Assembly: GCF_029407905.1 (NCBI RefSeq) | Contig: NC_073641.1 | Location: 21,931,001 to 21,995,000, forward strand | From: Bubalus kerabau | Taxonomy: Eukaryota > Chordata > Mammalia > Artiodactyla > Bovidae | DNA: 64,000 nucleotides | Direction of reading: 5' to 3' | Shown: piece by piece, positions 1-11,960 of the stretch | How the letters are laid out: the number at the start of each line of letters is the position of its first letter | How positions within the stretch are numbered: position 1 is the first letter of the stretch | Notes under the pieces: model-generated | Told to the model about the DNA's origin: nothing | Databases searched by the model: none | Seen by the model: only the letters and a program-made list of their open reading frames with translations | Program-made: the position numbers and the translations under genes

Positions 1-110
1 CATTTTTTGGAAGTCACATAGCTTATTAAATTGCTAAAATTCATGTCTTGAAATTGTAACTTTACTCTTCTCTCTTCTCCAAAACATAGTCTCACTGAAG
101 TAAAAATCAT

Positions 111-276
111 GATAATTGCTATTTACTGAGTGCTTCTGTGACAGATATCAGGCTGTGTGTTTGAAAAGAATTACTCCATCAAGTCTCATTATAAATCCTG
201 TGAGGCACACATTATTATTATTCCTCATTTTCTAGAATAGTGAGGAAAACTTACCCAAGATTGCATGGTAAATAAG
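111..276 (-). repeat. MIR SINE fragment
   Basis: Reads as the reverse complement of the MIR core: 'tttactgagtgctt', then a direct 'attattattattcctcattttctagaatagtgaggaaaactt' segment resembling 'ccattttacagatgaggaaactgag', then 'cccaagattgcatggtaa'. Old and diverged. Confidence 0.55.
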
Positions 277-324
277 AGAATTTCATGGATTCACATACTT
301 TTAAAAATTATTAAATGCTATTAT

Positions 325-427
325 TATTTTTTTTTTGGGGGGCCACACTGTGTAGCATGTGGGATCTTAGTCCCCTGACCAGGGATCGAACCTGTATCCC
401 CTGCCTTGGAAGTGCCAGGGAATTCCC
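325..427 (-). repeat. CHR-type tRNA-derived SINE, truncated
   Basis: A T-run is followed by 'gccacactgtgtagcatgtgggatcttagtcccctgaccagggatcgaacctg' and ends 'gccagggaattccc'. This is the reverse complement of the tRNA-like head of cetartiodactyl CHR SINEs; 'ggatcgaacc' is the B-box region in reverse. Confidence 0.75.
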
Positions 428-888
428 ATAATGTTACCTTTAGTAATGCTATATATGTAAATATATCAGATAAGTTAATTAACTTAATTAAAATTAATTA
501 AAATCCTTAGCACAGTAGCTGATTCTTTGTATCAGGAAATGTTAGCTTGTATTATGCATTTTTCAAGTTTGTATATTATTGGGACTTTTTAAATAATCAA
601 GAACTATAGGGTGAAACTGATTCAGTCTATAAGAGCTTATTTTCTGTGAGACAGTCTTCTTGGGACACCTCAAACTGAGTCTTTATACAAAGCTAGGTGT
701 TCTGGATAAATCACACTGTGCTTCAAAGATCTATTCAGGTGGGTCAAAGAATAAATGATATAGAGAAGGTAGCAGAGAAAAAAGTGATCAGTTGGAAGCT
801 AAGATGCTTCTGATTTAGTTATTTAAAAATAGGTCAGAATCCTCTAGGACAGCAGTCCCAGGCAGTGGGTTAATCTCACCAGAAGGGC

Positions 889-1655
889 TTGTTGTTGTTC
901 AGCCAGTAAGTCTGACTCTCTGTGACCCCATGGGCTGCAACACACCAGGCTGCTCTGTCCTCCGCTGTCTCCTGGAGTTTGCTCAAACTCGTGTCCATTG
1001 AGTCAGCTATCGATGCTTTGTAACCATCTCATCCTCTGCTGCCCACTTTTCGTTTTGCCTTCAGTCTTTCCCAGCATCAGCATCTTTTCCAGTGAGTTGG
1101 CTTTTCACATCAGGTGGCCAAAGTATCAGGGGCTTCAGCTTCAGCCTCAGTCATTCTAATGAATATTCAGGGTTGATTTCCTTTAGGATTGACTGGTTTG
1201 ATTTCCTTGCAGTCCAACGGACTCTCAAGAGTTCTCCAGCACCACAGTTCAGAAGCATCAATTCTTCATTGCTCAGCCTTTTTTATAGTCCAACTCTCAC
1301 ATCCATACATGATTACTGGAAAAACCATAGCTTTGACTATGCAGACCTTTGTTGGCAAAGTGATATCTCTGATTTTTTTCATATGCTGTCTAGGTTTGTC
1401 ATAGCTTACCTTCCAAGGAGTAAGCATCTTTTAATTTGATGGCTGCAGTCACCATCTGCAGTGATTTTGGAGACCAAGAAAATCAAATCTGTCACTGTTT
1501 CCACTTTTTCCGCATCTGTTTGCCATGAAGTAATGGGATGGGATGCAATGATCATTTTTTTTTTTTTAATGCTGAATTTCAAGCCAGCTTTTTCACTCTT
1601 CTCTTTCGCCCTCATCAAGTGGCTCTGTAGTTCTTCTTCACTTTCTGCCACCTGG
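889..1655 (-). mobile_element. BovB (RTE-type LINE) 3' end, old diverged copy
   Basis: On the minus strand this matches the C-terminal part of BovB ORF2 and its 3' tail. Short remnants of the reading frame remain, for example SEEELQSHLMRAKEKSEKAG and ITADGDCSHQIKRCLLLGR around 1406-1650. Frameshifts and a T-run near 1555-1567 break the frame. More diverged than the copies near 14.7 and 41.2 kb, so probably older. It is 5'-truncated, with no RT active site. Confidence 0.85.
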
Positions 1656-2879
1656 TGGTTCAGTCTTACTGTACCTCACTGCCAGGCCTTCACTGTCTTT
1701 CCAGATCCCCTGCTCCTCTAGTCCTGACATTCCTTCTGGGTTGTGTAATATACAGATTGTTATCTGCATAGCCTGAGTCTCCTCATCCTTAGCAGGTCCC
1801 AGACTGGGTAGGACTCCTGTTTATTTTTACTCTGCCATTCTAGCATAGCATGAGCCTCTTTCTCCATCTAGAAAGACAACATACAAAAAAGGGGATTTGG
1901 TTAGATCAGTTCCTGTGGCCCAGAGTATAGTTTCAGGATGAGCTGAAGAGCATAGAGGCTGGAAATGTAGAAAATGCAGTGGTTTAGTGAGAGCAGCCAA
2001 TTAGTGTTCCATTGTCTCTGCTCTGTACTTATTTTATTATGAGTAGTTACCAATAAAAAAATGTGTAAAAGCTTTACTTTGTTATAATTAGCAACTGTTA
2101 TTTGGGCTAAAAGGTGTGATTGAAGGTGGGGCTCACCACCTTGAGGGAAAAAATTGGGTCACTAAAGATTCCCTGAATCTCTGCTTGAGAAAAATAGTCC
2201 CGATTGTTTATCTGAGTCCTGTTGTTAAAATTGCGTCTAATTGTATATGAATCAGAAAGTGTTTCCATGGTAATGTAAAACACAAAAATATCAGCAGATT
2301 TACTGTTAGCAAACATCCCTTTGTAAGTGTTTTTATAATCGGGAAAATCATTTTACGTACATAGCCGTGAAATTATACCCTGACTTAGAAATACACATGA
2401 AATGTGTCCTTAATTGTAATGTCTTTCTCATGTAAATAACAAAGGAAATAGACAATCCTCTTTGTTTAAAACCAAGATTGCTAATCATTTTCATCTGTGG
2501 CCCATTAGTAGTGGCCACGTGGAATAATACTGGGAGCTGCACTGAGATTCAGAAAAAGTGCTTCCAACTTTTTGGTTATGCCACCAAAGAGAAGAGGGAT
2601 ATCATGGGGCTGCTTGGCATTTTAGGTGGCCCTGATGGTCTCAAAATAATTCTTTACATTTTAACTCTGCCATTAAATTTGCACAAAAATTAAGTTGTAG
2701 CAAAAGCAGTATTTATATATCCATACAAATCTGTGTGTATTTTTTAGAAGCTTTGACATGTTTTTGTCATTTGTCACCTATGAAGAATATGTGTACATGT
2801 CATAAGCCATAACTACTCTTTTTGGATGTTGCAAACTAGAAAAAAAAAAGAAAAATTAGTAATTCCTATTATCAGTAGC
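1656..2879. other. Unique intronic sequence
   Basis: No gene or confident repeat seen. 2478-2700 is repeat-free and moderately GC-balanced, which could mean a conserved element, but nothing in one sequence can show that. Confidence 0.4.
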
Positions 2880-3190
2880 CACCTTTATAATCACCACCCT
2901 GATTAAAAATAATGCTACCAACAACTCTAAAGCCACCTTTGTGGCCCTTTTAGCTACTGCCCACCAGCACGAAGTGTAACAACTATCCTGATTTCAAAAA
3001 AAATCACAGAATACTATTTTCTACTTCTGAGTTTTATATAAAATGAATGAATACAGTTGGTACTGTTTTGTGGCTGGTGGGTTTTATTTTCCCTGCCAAT
3101 TAATTGATGTTTGAGAGTGTATCCCATGTTGATGTAGTTGTATGTAGTCCATTCATTTCTCACTGATGTACAGTTAAGCAAATTTTTGTT
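2880..3190 (-). repeat. Old L1 3'-region fragment
   Basis: Resembles the antisense of an L1 3' region: 'tatcctgatttc...atcacag...', then 'tgtatcccatgttgatgtagttgtatgtagtccattcatttctcactgatg', comparable to the L1 'catccatgttgttgcatgtatcagtagttcattc' segment. Strongly diverged. Confidence 0.45.
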
Positions 3191-3998
3191 TGAAATATAA
3201 ATTCAGGGTAAAAATATGCTAATTGTGTAGGTCACAGTTTGGTGTTTAGAACTATCAGTTCAGTTCAAAACTGTTGTCAATTTGTAGTAATCATTTGAAT
3301 ACAATTTCACATGCAAGCTGTTGTTTAGATTCACTCTCACTGGGCATTTCTTCTGGGAAGCTTTCCTGGCCTTCCCATTCAGAATTAAGGTGTTCTTCTC
3401 TGTGTTCAGGAGACCTGGTCCATTTCTCTAGCAAAGCACTTGGCGCATGGCAACAACTGACTGCTGTCTTGCCTGCCTGTCCTCAGGGACTGTGAATGGG
3501 TTGTAGGGTAGACTGGGTGTTTTCATCTCTGTACCTGGGTACCCAGCACAGTGCCTATCCCAACAGCAGGATTGTGCATCTGTCTGTTGCATGCAGAGAG
3601 AACAAGGAGTCGTGTTACACCACCAGGAAAACGTCCCAATCTGTATTTATGTTTAATTTTATTTTAATAGATGGCGCTCTGCTAAGAATTGTACTGAATT
3701 GTGAAGGCAGAATTACTCTCTGTGGCGAAGAATTGTAAAGTATCAGATCAGAGAGGATGTTTGCCTGTTTTCCTGTGGGTTTTGCCCTTATTTTCCCAAC
3801 TTCATTGATAATTCCAGTCTCAACACTTCTTATTCCCTCATGAGTCTCCTGTCTATTAATAGAATCCACCTTCCCAGTTTTCCTCAACATTTCTCTTTGC
3901 CTGAGTGACCCATCTCAGGACCATCAACTAACCATGAATGGCGTGTGCAGATGCTGATGTATGCTGTACACGTTCATCTCCCAGTTGACATACAGTTG
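3191..3998. other. Unique intronic sequence
   Basis: No gene or repeat recognised. Two short open frames (3496-3738 + and 3615-3890 -) overlap on opposite strands and resemble no known protein. Confidence 0.4.
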
Positions 3999-4008
3999 AC
4001 TTTCTCTA

Positions 4009-4209
4009 GAAGTGAAGTGAAGTCGCTCAGTCGTGTCCGACTCTTTGCCACCTCATGGACTGTAGCCCACCAGGCTCCTCTGTCCATGGGATTTTTCCAG
4101 GCATGAATTACTGGAGTGGGTTGCCATTTCCTTCTCAAGGGGATCTTCCCGACCCAGGGATCGAAGCCAGGTCTCCTGCATTGTAGGCAGACGCTTTACC
4201 GTCTGAGCT
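4009..4209 (-). repeat. Bov-tA SINE
   Basis: Reverse complement of the Bov-tA body and tRNA-like head ('gaccctgggatcgaa'-type B box, 'gacgctttaccgtctgag' A-box side). Flanked by the 10-bp direct repeat actttctcta (3999-4008 and 4210-4219), the target-site duplication. Confidence 0.92.
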
Positions 4210-4219
4210 ACTTTCTCTA

Positions 4220-5959
4220 ACTCTTTATCAATTTGGTGTTCTCTTCATCTGAGAGACCTATTTGGGGCAAGGACCACAGCCACTGCTTCAGGCTCACTTC
4301 AGCTTCGTTGTCAGCCTTTTGAAGCGAAACATAGCCACCCCATCAGACAGACTCCATGGCTGGGATGTTAAGTCAGGGACCAAGTGTGACCTAGAGCCCT
4401 AACCTCTGGCCTCCAAAGTCTGGGTGAGCATTCCTTCCTGGATTGTGCACTTTCCCCACTATTAAGTTGCTTTTAGCTTTACCACATTTCTAGACTTAAA
4501 TTTTTCGGAATACTAAGAAATTAAGTCTTAATCCTTTGTAATTGAGGATTTGTTTTTAGTGTGGTACAAGATCATTTTCTAGCCACTTGACCATGAAATC
4601 TGATTCTATAGCTTAAAATGTACTGTTCTTAAAGAAGAGTTTTGTTTCTGTAGCACTTTTATTAGTTGCAAAAATAAAGGTATATTTTTCATTGCTTCAC
4701 TTAACAATGTTTATTAACTCAGTTCTGCTCCAGGCACCCTGATGGGTCTTAGAGAGACATTGATGAAATATTAGCCCTCACCTTCATAAAATTCCCAATC
4801 CAGTGATTCCCAATCCAGATTTCTACTTTTACAGTTTTCTATATCCCTAGGATTTTTTTTGCTTTCATGATCAAAATACATTTATAGTTTAAAAGTGAGT
4901 GGTTTGGTTGCTCTCAAAAATCCAGCAGTGAACAGAATAATTTAAAAACCTGACTACTTGAATTTAGGGTGTGGTAATATGAAATAAATCTGGGATATTT
5001 GATTTTTTTAAACCAAAATATTTTCCCTGAGATTAGAGGAATATTTTCATTCTAGGTAAATTGCTTATTTAATCACCTCCTAACAAGGCTATGTCAGCCA
5101 AATTAAATGTTTAAGTTAATTTTATTTAAATAAGCTTTAGAACCAGCAGATTTCTCTCTTATTTAGATGAATTTAGCATTTAATTTTTCAAAGAGAACGC
5201 ATATAAACTAGGAAATTTTAATGTATGTAGAGGAAGAGAACATGAGAAGGAAAATCAAATAGAAAAAAATGAAGTTTAAACAAAATTAACCCACCTTGAC
5301 ATTTGACATAATTTGTCTTATTACCAAAATTTCTGTCTTCACAGGTAATGTGCAGGAGATTCATTTTTATAGTACCTAGTTATTTTTTTTTAAATGTTTG
5401 AGGACTCTGTTTCACATTAGTGAAAATGAAGGAAAATAAGCTTTTCCTTTCCACAAATGGCCACTACTAGTTTGCTTGCCAGCACTGAGCAAAATAAATT
5501 TTACTATTACCATGGTTGAGTGCAGTTATATTCCTTTAAACATCTTGCATAATCCATGGCTTTAACTGCATTAATCTAAATACGGTCATTTCATCAAATA
5601 GAGATCTAATAAGAGCTTTGGAAAGAACTATCAGAGACCAGATTCCATTTAGAAATCAGATGAAAATGGCATTCATGTCCCATTGTTGTTTGGTATAAAG
5701 AATTTGCTCTTAAGGATTACAGTTGCCATACAAGGGGACCACACAATGGAAAGCCTGCCTACCACCAAAATATCAAATATTATCAGACTTTCACAGTGAA
5801 CTGTATTAGTACATGATTCCCACCAAACATATGAGCTACTGGTATTTTAGCAGTAGTCCAGTTAGCAATTACAGCAGCTCTGGCTCTCTAGTATTAACTA
5901 ATTTTGAACTCAGTCTAACATTAGAATCTACCACATTTGGTATACCCTGTCTTTTCAGT
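4220..5959. other. AT-rich unique intronic sequence
   Basis: No gene seen. 4690-4770 has a weak L2/MIR-like motif ('ttattaactcagttctgctccaggcaccc'). The rest is AT-rich with no recognised repeat. Confidence 0.4.
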
Positions 5960-6000
5960 GGGCTTCTCCGGTGGCTTAGATGGTAAAGAATCTGCCTGGA
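5960..6000 (+). repeat. Bov-tA tRNA-head fragment
   Basis: 'gggcttctccggtggcttagatggtaaagaatctgcctg' is the first ~40 bases of a Bov-tA SINE; the body is missing. Sequence returns to unique immediately after. Confidence 0.75.
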
Positions 6001-8310
6001 TTGTGGCCAGTCCATAAATAACTTTTATATACTTGAGCAGGTAGTCAGAAAAACTATATGATTTTAAACTTTGCAAAATTGACTTGTAAGATTTTAATTG
6101 AATCATAAATTAATTTCTCCCTTGAATCTCCTACTTCTCCCAGTATTGTCCCTTTTGTCATCCCTTCTTAAATAAGTCATTTATTTTTTTTCACTTGTAG
6201 TTTTGTTCTATTGGTGATTTGACTTTCTATGTCAGTTGGTGATCATTTTATGTATAAAGCACAGAGGTTCATTCTTTTAAATTTCACTCATGTGTCATAT
6301 CCTAATAGTCAAAAATTGCTGGTTTCCAATAATCAAAGCAAAATTTTAGATCATTTCCTTCGATAAACTATATAATTTGTTCGAAGTACCAAACCTGTTT
6401 GCTTCCATGATCCTTGTCCTTTATAGGTCTTTATTTCTAGTTTATCTTTACACAGGAGGTGGGTAAAGTACAAATACAGACCTCCATATGCAAACCTGGG
6501 CTTCTCCACAGTTTTAAAGGACCAAATTCCCTTGGTGCCAGTCCCTCGAGGCACTTCATGTTCACTCAGTTGCTTCCTGAATATTGCATAAGTGTAACCA
6601 ACTCTGTAAATTTCAAATTCATAGAAAGGAGCTCTAGCCTTCAAGGCAAAAAACTTAATTGAATATCAAATGAATACCTTTTGTTCTCTGAACTATTTCT
6701 AAGTAAAAGTTGCTTTAAAATCCTCTTTGATTTTCTGTATTCTTTAGGGCCCAAGTTGGACTGTCCACCTGTTTGGAGAGAAGAAAACCAACCAAACAAA
6801 CAAATAAACAACAAAAAACCTCTCAGGAAAATCTTTTTAAATGTATGACAATCTATTCTGGCTATTCTGATAAGGAAATGGTAGTGCCTTGCTTATCAAC
6901 TCATGTTGAAACTTGTGATTTCCTATAAAATTTGTTGGGAAAGGAAGTTAAATCCATGAAAACTTCTGTCGAGTTTGGTCTCAATCCTAGCAATTTCTGA
7001 TTTAGGATAAGCGTCCTGAATAAATGCAAACATACTGGTGGAGAGAAAGAAATACTCCTTGTAATAAATGAGTTATGAGTAATAGAAAATAAAGGCTGGC
7101 TCCTCAAAATAATTCTGATGACTTACAAGAGATTTTGGGGAGTGACTCTGAGTAACTCTGAGTTGGTTTTACTGGTCGGTGGGTCAATGGAAAGTTATGC
7201 TGCCTGTAAAAATATCTGGAATCTTTGAGAGAAAGTCATTTTTTTTTTCCCCTTAGTTGTCTAAGAAAACCTTTATCTGTTTTATAGAAAGAAATCAAAA
7301 GCACTTAAGCTTCCAGCACCAGGAATAGATTCATTTTTGTGTTCCATGTGAGAGTTAATGGCTAGTTTAATGAGATCACTTTGATGCTAGACCTTATCTG
7401 CTTGACTGCATTCAAAGAACTTCTATTTCTTTAGACCTTAGGAAAATACAGGACATGGTACCATAGAGCTGAAACTCAGAGGCAGTTTGCAATTGCTAAC
7501 AATAGAGATGGGGAGAGGTAGGGAGCGTCCTGAAGTCAGGTCAAATTCAAAACTAGGCTCCTCCAGTTACAAGCAGAGTGATCTTGTATGGGGGGAAAAA
7601 TAATCCTTGGAGTTCCTAGAAAGGTTGAATGAAGGACGTCTTAGAAAGTATTTACTTGGCACAGTGCTGGGCATGCAAGAAATCAAATAAGTGTTAGTTT
7701 ATTAATTTTCAGAGGGGAAAACTCCTAATCATGTTTTTGTATTTATGTTCTTATGTTAGTTTTCATTTTAGTTTTGGCTCAAGTTACTCTTAAACACAAG
7801 TTGCTGTTTTAGGATGTAAGAATTTGACCATTTAACAAAATGATAGTATAAGATATAACACGTATATGACATTTCACAAGTAAAAGAACAATGGAAATTT
7901 TACTGAAAAAAAAGTATTAACAGCTTTAAATAAAATCGAATTATTGTTTAATTTGAAGATTAATACATGTAAATCTTGGCTTAATCTAAACTTATTATTC
8001 TGTTAAATAAATTTACATGCATATGGAATAAATCAACCTCACTTATAGCTAAATCTAGATTGAAACCTTCTTTGACATAGCTCTGTTAAAAATAGATATT
8101 ATTTTCTAAATATTACAGTATTTAGAAATATGTTACTTTTTCTATTCTTAAACATGCATAAGTTACATTTTAATAGTGGTCTACAGTGATGTCACAAGAA
8201 GATTAGAGATATAAAATGCTTTTTTATTTAAAAAGTATAGTTCAGACAGACTATATGCTTAGGATAGTTTGCTCTAGTTTTGTGTCAGGGAGTTTCTGTA
8301 TCCATTGAAT
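6001..8310. other. Mostly unique intronic sequence
   Basis: 6786-6822 is an A-rich (CAAA)n-like simple repeat. 7530-7720 resembles a sense MIR ('gtgatcttg...', 'cttggcacagtgctgggcatgcaagaaatcaaataagtg'). 7840-8260 is very AT-rich. No gene recognised; the 97-codon frame on the minus strand at 6351-6644 resembles no family I know. Confidence 0.4.
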
Positions 8311-8432
8311 TGGATGGACATGAATTTGAGCAAACTCCAGGAGTTAGTGGGGGACAGGGGAGCCTGGCGTGCCTCAGTCCATGGAGTCACAAAATCAGAC
8401 ATGACTTAGTGACCAAACAACAACAGCAACAA
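8311..8432 (+). repeat. BovB-type 3'-end fragment
   Basis: 'tggatggacatgaatttgagcaaactccaggag...gacaggggagcctggcgtgcctcagtccatgg...gacatgacttagtgac' matches the sense 3' terminus of BovB. The tail is 'caacaacagcaac'. Similar 'agtttct' motifs flank it, possibly a target duplication. Confidence 0.75.
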
Positions 8433-8511
8433 AGTTTCTATGTATTCCTGTAAAGACAAATACATATTTGATTTTTGATATGTGCCAGGCATTGAGGATA
8501 CATCGATGCAT

Positions 8512-8602
8512 CCCTCACTTCATGGAGCTTATGGAGTAAAAATAATTATTTTTAATTATGTTTAATAATTATTTTTACTCCATAAGCTTGATGAAGAGAG
8601 GG
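8512..8602. repeat. Inverted repeat, 39-bp arms, 13-nt loop
   Basis: Arms 8512-8550 and 8564-8602. The inner 25 bp (8526-8550 against 8564-8588) are perfectly complementary; the outer 14 bp have three mismatches. The arms are AT-rich towards the loop. The left arm continues an old L2/MIR-like sequence ('catggagctta'), so the right arm looks like a templated inverted copy of it. Confidence 0.9.
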
Positions 8603-8610
8603 AGACACCA

Positions 8611-8811
8611 ATGCATCCCAGTGGCTTAGGGTTAAGAACTCACCTGCCAGTGCAGGAGACATGAGTTCGATACCTGGGTTGGCAAGATCCCCTGGAGGAC
8701 GCCATGGCAACCCACTCCAGTATTCTTGCCTGGAGAATTCCATGGACAGAGGAGCCTGGCAGGCGACAGTCCACAAAGAGTCAGACACGACTGAAGTGAC
8801 TGAGCATGTAT
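8611..8811 (+). repeat. Bov-tA SINE
   Basis: Sense Bov-tA: degenerate tRNA head with 'gagttcgatacctggg' B box, then 'ggcaacccactccagtattcttgcctggagaattccatgg' and ending 'gacacgactgaagtgactgagca'. It starts just 8 bases beyond the hairpin at 8512-8602. Confidence 0.9.
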
Positions 8812-9376
8812 GCAACAAATAAAATGATTCCCAATATGGTAAGTCCAGTGAAGAGAATACTACACAAAAGGCTGAATTAACGTATGTGTGTTTCCTGGAG
8901 ATGTACTTTAGTTGAGTGGTCAGGGAAGTTAAGAACGTGAAGGAACCAGTTGAGCAAAACGATGGGAGAAGATTACAGCATTTGTATGGCTCTCACATCC
9001 GAATTTCCAGTGGAAGCTGGAAATCTTAAAATGATGGGTTCCCTATATCCTTGGTGTTGATCTTTGGCTGGGTTGTTTTCTACATGTTCCTGAGCCTAAC
9101 CTCTGGTATTGGAATGTTCTTGAGAGTCTTGGAGGGCAGAGGTCAAAGAAAGTGAACTTCACTTAGGGATGGAAAGAAAGCCTTCTGGAGTAAAAGGATG
9201 CCATGCAGCTGCACCTTTCTTTTCTTGATACAAAGTTTATGAGCTTCCCAAGTGTAGACTTGCTAGAGTTGAAAAGCATTTTTTATTAGGCTTAAGATTC
9301 TCATTGATTTTCAATGCCTCACAGGAATCACTGAGAACTACTTAGCCCTTTGATCACCCTTAAAACATAACACTAG
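8812..9376. other. Unique intronic sequence
   Basis: No gene or repeat recognised. Confidence 0.4.
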
Positions 9377-9390
9377 CATCTGTGTTTTCT

Positions 9391-9566
9391 TTTTTTTTTT
9401 TTATTTTATTTTATTTTTTAACTTTACAATATTGTATTTGTTTTGCCATATATCAAAATGAATCCGCCACAGGTATACATGTGTTCCCCATCCTGACCCC
9501 TCCTCCCCCCTCCTCCCTCCCTGTACCATCCCTCTGGGTCGTCCCAGTGCACCAGCCCATCAGCAC
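9391..9566 (-). mobile_element. Ruminant L1 3' end, 5'-truncated insertion
   Basis: Begins with a T-run and (TTTTA)n, then 'aactttacaatattgtatttgttttgccatatatcaaaatgaatccgccacaggtatacatgtg', the reverse complement of the young bovine L1 3' end. A 14-bp target duplication, catctgtgttttct, flanks it (9377-9390 and 9567-9580). About 176 bp long, so severely 5'-truncated. Confidence 0.92.
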
Positions 9567-10067
9567 CATCTGTGTTTTCTAATCTCAAATTTACTTCTAT
9601 TTTAGATAGCATGTCACCCACTAGGGCAAGCCGTATTGAATTTTCTCTGCCTGTGAGTACCTAGATTTCAGTGTTCTAATACGTCTATTGGCTTAGTTTA
9701 GTTAAGGTTTGAATCCGAAATGTGGTTGATGAATAGTTATATGTGTTTTAAAAAAAAATGATTCTAGCAACTTGCTAGAGTAATCTTTGCAGAGGATATA
9801 ATTTGGCCTTCAGCTGATGGGAGGGTGTGTCCCCTGTGACAACATGAATGGTGAAAAAGACAGAAGTTCTATTTGGCAAGACTGCTTGAGACATATGTCA
9901 TTTTTTTCCCCTTGAATTCCTCGGTAGTTCATGAATGGGCTCTATCAGCTCCAGACAACAAGCACACTGAAACCCGTCACAAATCAGAAAACAACAAAAT
10001 AATGACAAAAGCAACAATAACAACCAAAAATAAGTTAATTAAGGGTTTAGTGTGAAATATAGGATAT

Positions 10068-10401
10068 TGGATTCTTTTTTATTGGAGTATAATTGCTTTA
10101 TAGTGTTATGTTTCTGCTGTACAACAAAGTGAATCAACTATATGCATACTTATATCCCCTCGCTTTTGGATCTTACTGCCCACCCCCATGCCACCCATCT
10201 AGGTCTTGCAGAGCACTGAGCTGAGCTCCCTGTGCTATAGAGTACGTTCTCACTATCTATCTGTCTTACATATGGTACTTTTATTTATGTTAAACCTAAT
10301 ATTTTACATATGGTACTTGTGTTTATATCAAACCTAATCTCCTAATTCACTCCACCCTCCCCTCCTCCCACCATGCCCACATGTCTGTTCTCTGTGTCTC
10401 T
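10068..10401 (-). mobile_element. L1 3'-end fragment
   Basis: 'attggagtataattgctttatagtgttatgtttctgctgtacaacaaagtgaatcaactatatgcatac' is the antisense of a ruminant L1 3' UTR. A ~40-bp segment ('ttacatatggtactt...atttatgttaaacctaat') appears twice in tandem near 10268-10340. Its right side is split by the BOV-A2 at 10413-10663. Confidence 0.85.
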
Positions 10402-10412
10402 GTTCCTAGCAT

Positions 10413-10663
10413 GCTAAGTCACTTCAGTCGTGTCTGACTCTGTGTGACCCCATAGACGGCAGCCCACCAGGCTCCCCCGTCCCTGGGATTCTCCAGGCAA
10501 GAGCACTGGAGTGGGTTGCCATTTCCTTCTCCAGTGTGTGAAAGTGAAGTGGCTCAGTCGTGTCCGACTCCTAGCGACCCCACGGACTGCGGCCTACCAG
10601 GCTCCTCCATCCATGGGATTTTCCAGGCAAGAGTACTGGAGTGGGGTGCCATTGCCTTCTCAG
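10413..10663 (-). repeat. BOV-A2 SINE (dimer)
   Basis: Two Bov-A monomers in reverse ('gctaagtcacttcagtcgtgtctgactctgtgtgacc...' and 'gtgaagtggctcagtcgtgtccgactcctagcgacc...'). Target duplication gttcctagcat at 10402-10412 and 10664-10674. Confidence 0.95.
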
Positions 10664-10674
10664 GTTCCTAGCAT

Positions 10675-11960
10675 ATTGCATTCTAATTCTTTTGACAACG
10701 TAAAGTCTGTTAAAGATGTATGTGTAACTTTTTGTTACTGTCAACCATAAAAGTTTGTTAGTTAGTATCTGCCATTCCTTGATGGTAGGGAAGAACAGTT
10801 TCCTTTGCTCAGATACCTCTATTTAGAGATGATAATGCAGCTAAGGAGAACCACTCAAAAACAATCCAAAATGAGCCAGAGAGAGTGGAAGGAAGAAAAG
10901 GGGAGAATGAATGCATCCAAACATAGCCCTGTGTTTCATGGACACTCAGAAATCTTTCTGCACCATCAGAACTTCACAGAATGACATTACACCAAGTTTA
11001 CTGCTGCCCTGGAGTGTTCCATTTCTTTTGATGACGGTTTTGCCTTCTTAGAATTTAAATAGTCTAATCAGATTTTGACAGTTGATGTTTATCTTAATTG
11101 AAACAGATTCTCTTCATCCTTTTGCTGTTAGACTCCTACTTGGAGGCTGACAGGTCACTTTAAATGGGCAAGGCATGTGGGAAACCGCATAAGGAATTCA
11201 AATAAATTCATGTCTATTAAAAGGAGTTCTCTCTTGCTCAAGTTTCTGAGCTTATGTAGAATAAGCCAGTTGGGTTTTGTCTTAATTTCTTTTCAAAGGA
11301 GCTTATTGTGCTTCTTCTTTAATGCTCTCATAACAGAAAATGGGAAAATTGTCAATTTTCATTTAATCTTGTTCAGAAGAATGCGTTTTGCTCAAGTGAT
11401 TATGCTTATTTAAACTGAGTTTTTATAGCTGCTGCAGCTGTCAACAAATTTAAGAGGTATACTTTGGTTACATTGTTTAAGGTTTCTTTATATTGTGTAT
11501 CTTTAATGTATCAACTCCACTCTTGAAAGCTTTTCTAGCTGTTGGCCTGTGTAAAAGTGCAAAAATCTAGGTATAAAAATGTTCTACAGCAATTTTTATA
11601 ATAGAAAACTAGAAATAGCCTAAATGTCAATTAGTATAGGGCTCATTCAACAATTTTGTGTAGCATTAATGAAACACGGTGTAGCTGTGAGGAATGTCTC
11701 ATATACTGGTATAGAGTTATCTGTAGGTAATGTTTACTATTAATTACTATTACTGTCATAATTTGGAAAAGTGGTACTCATTCTCAGAGTGCTCCACTCA
11801 TTAATCTTCTTTGTGTATCCCTTAAAGTTTATGTAAAAGCAAACAGTGAAACTATAAATTCTATTCACTCCCCCTTTCTACCTGGTCACTGTCCTGAAGC
11901 TTCCGTTTTTCACTTCCCAACATATTGGTACATGGAGAGGCTTCTTGCTTTTATTTTTGA
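10675..11960. other. Unique intronic sequence
   Basis: No gene or confident repeat. 11540-11660 ('aaaaatctaggtataaaaatgttctacagcaatttttataat') may be an old L1 piece. Confidence 0.35.

Noticed and set aside
6351..6644. 97-codon minus-strand frame with complex composition
   Set aside because: No known family, no promoter or splice evidence; expected by chance in 64 kb.
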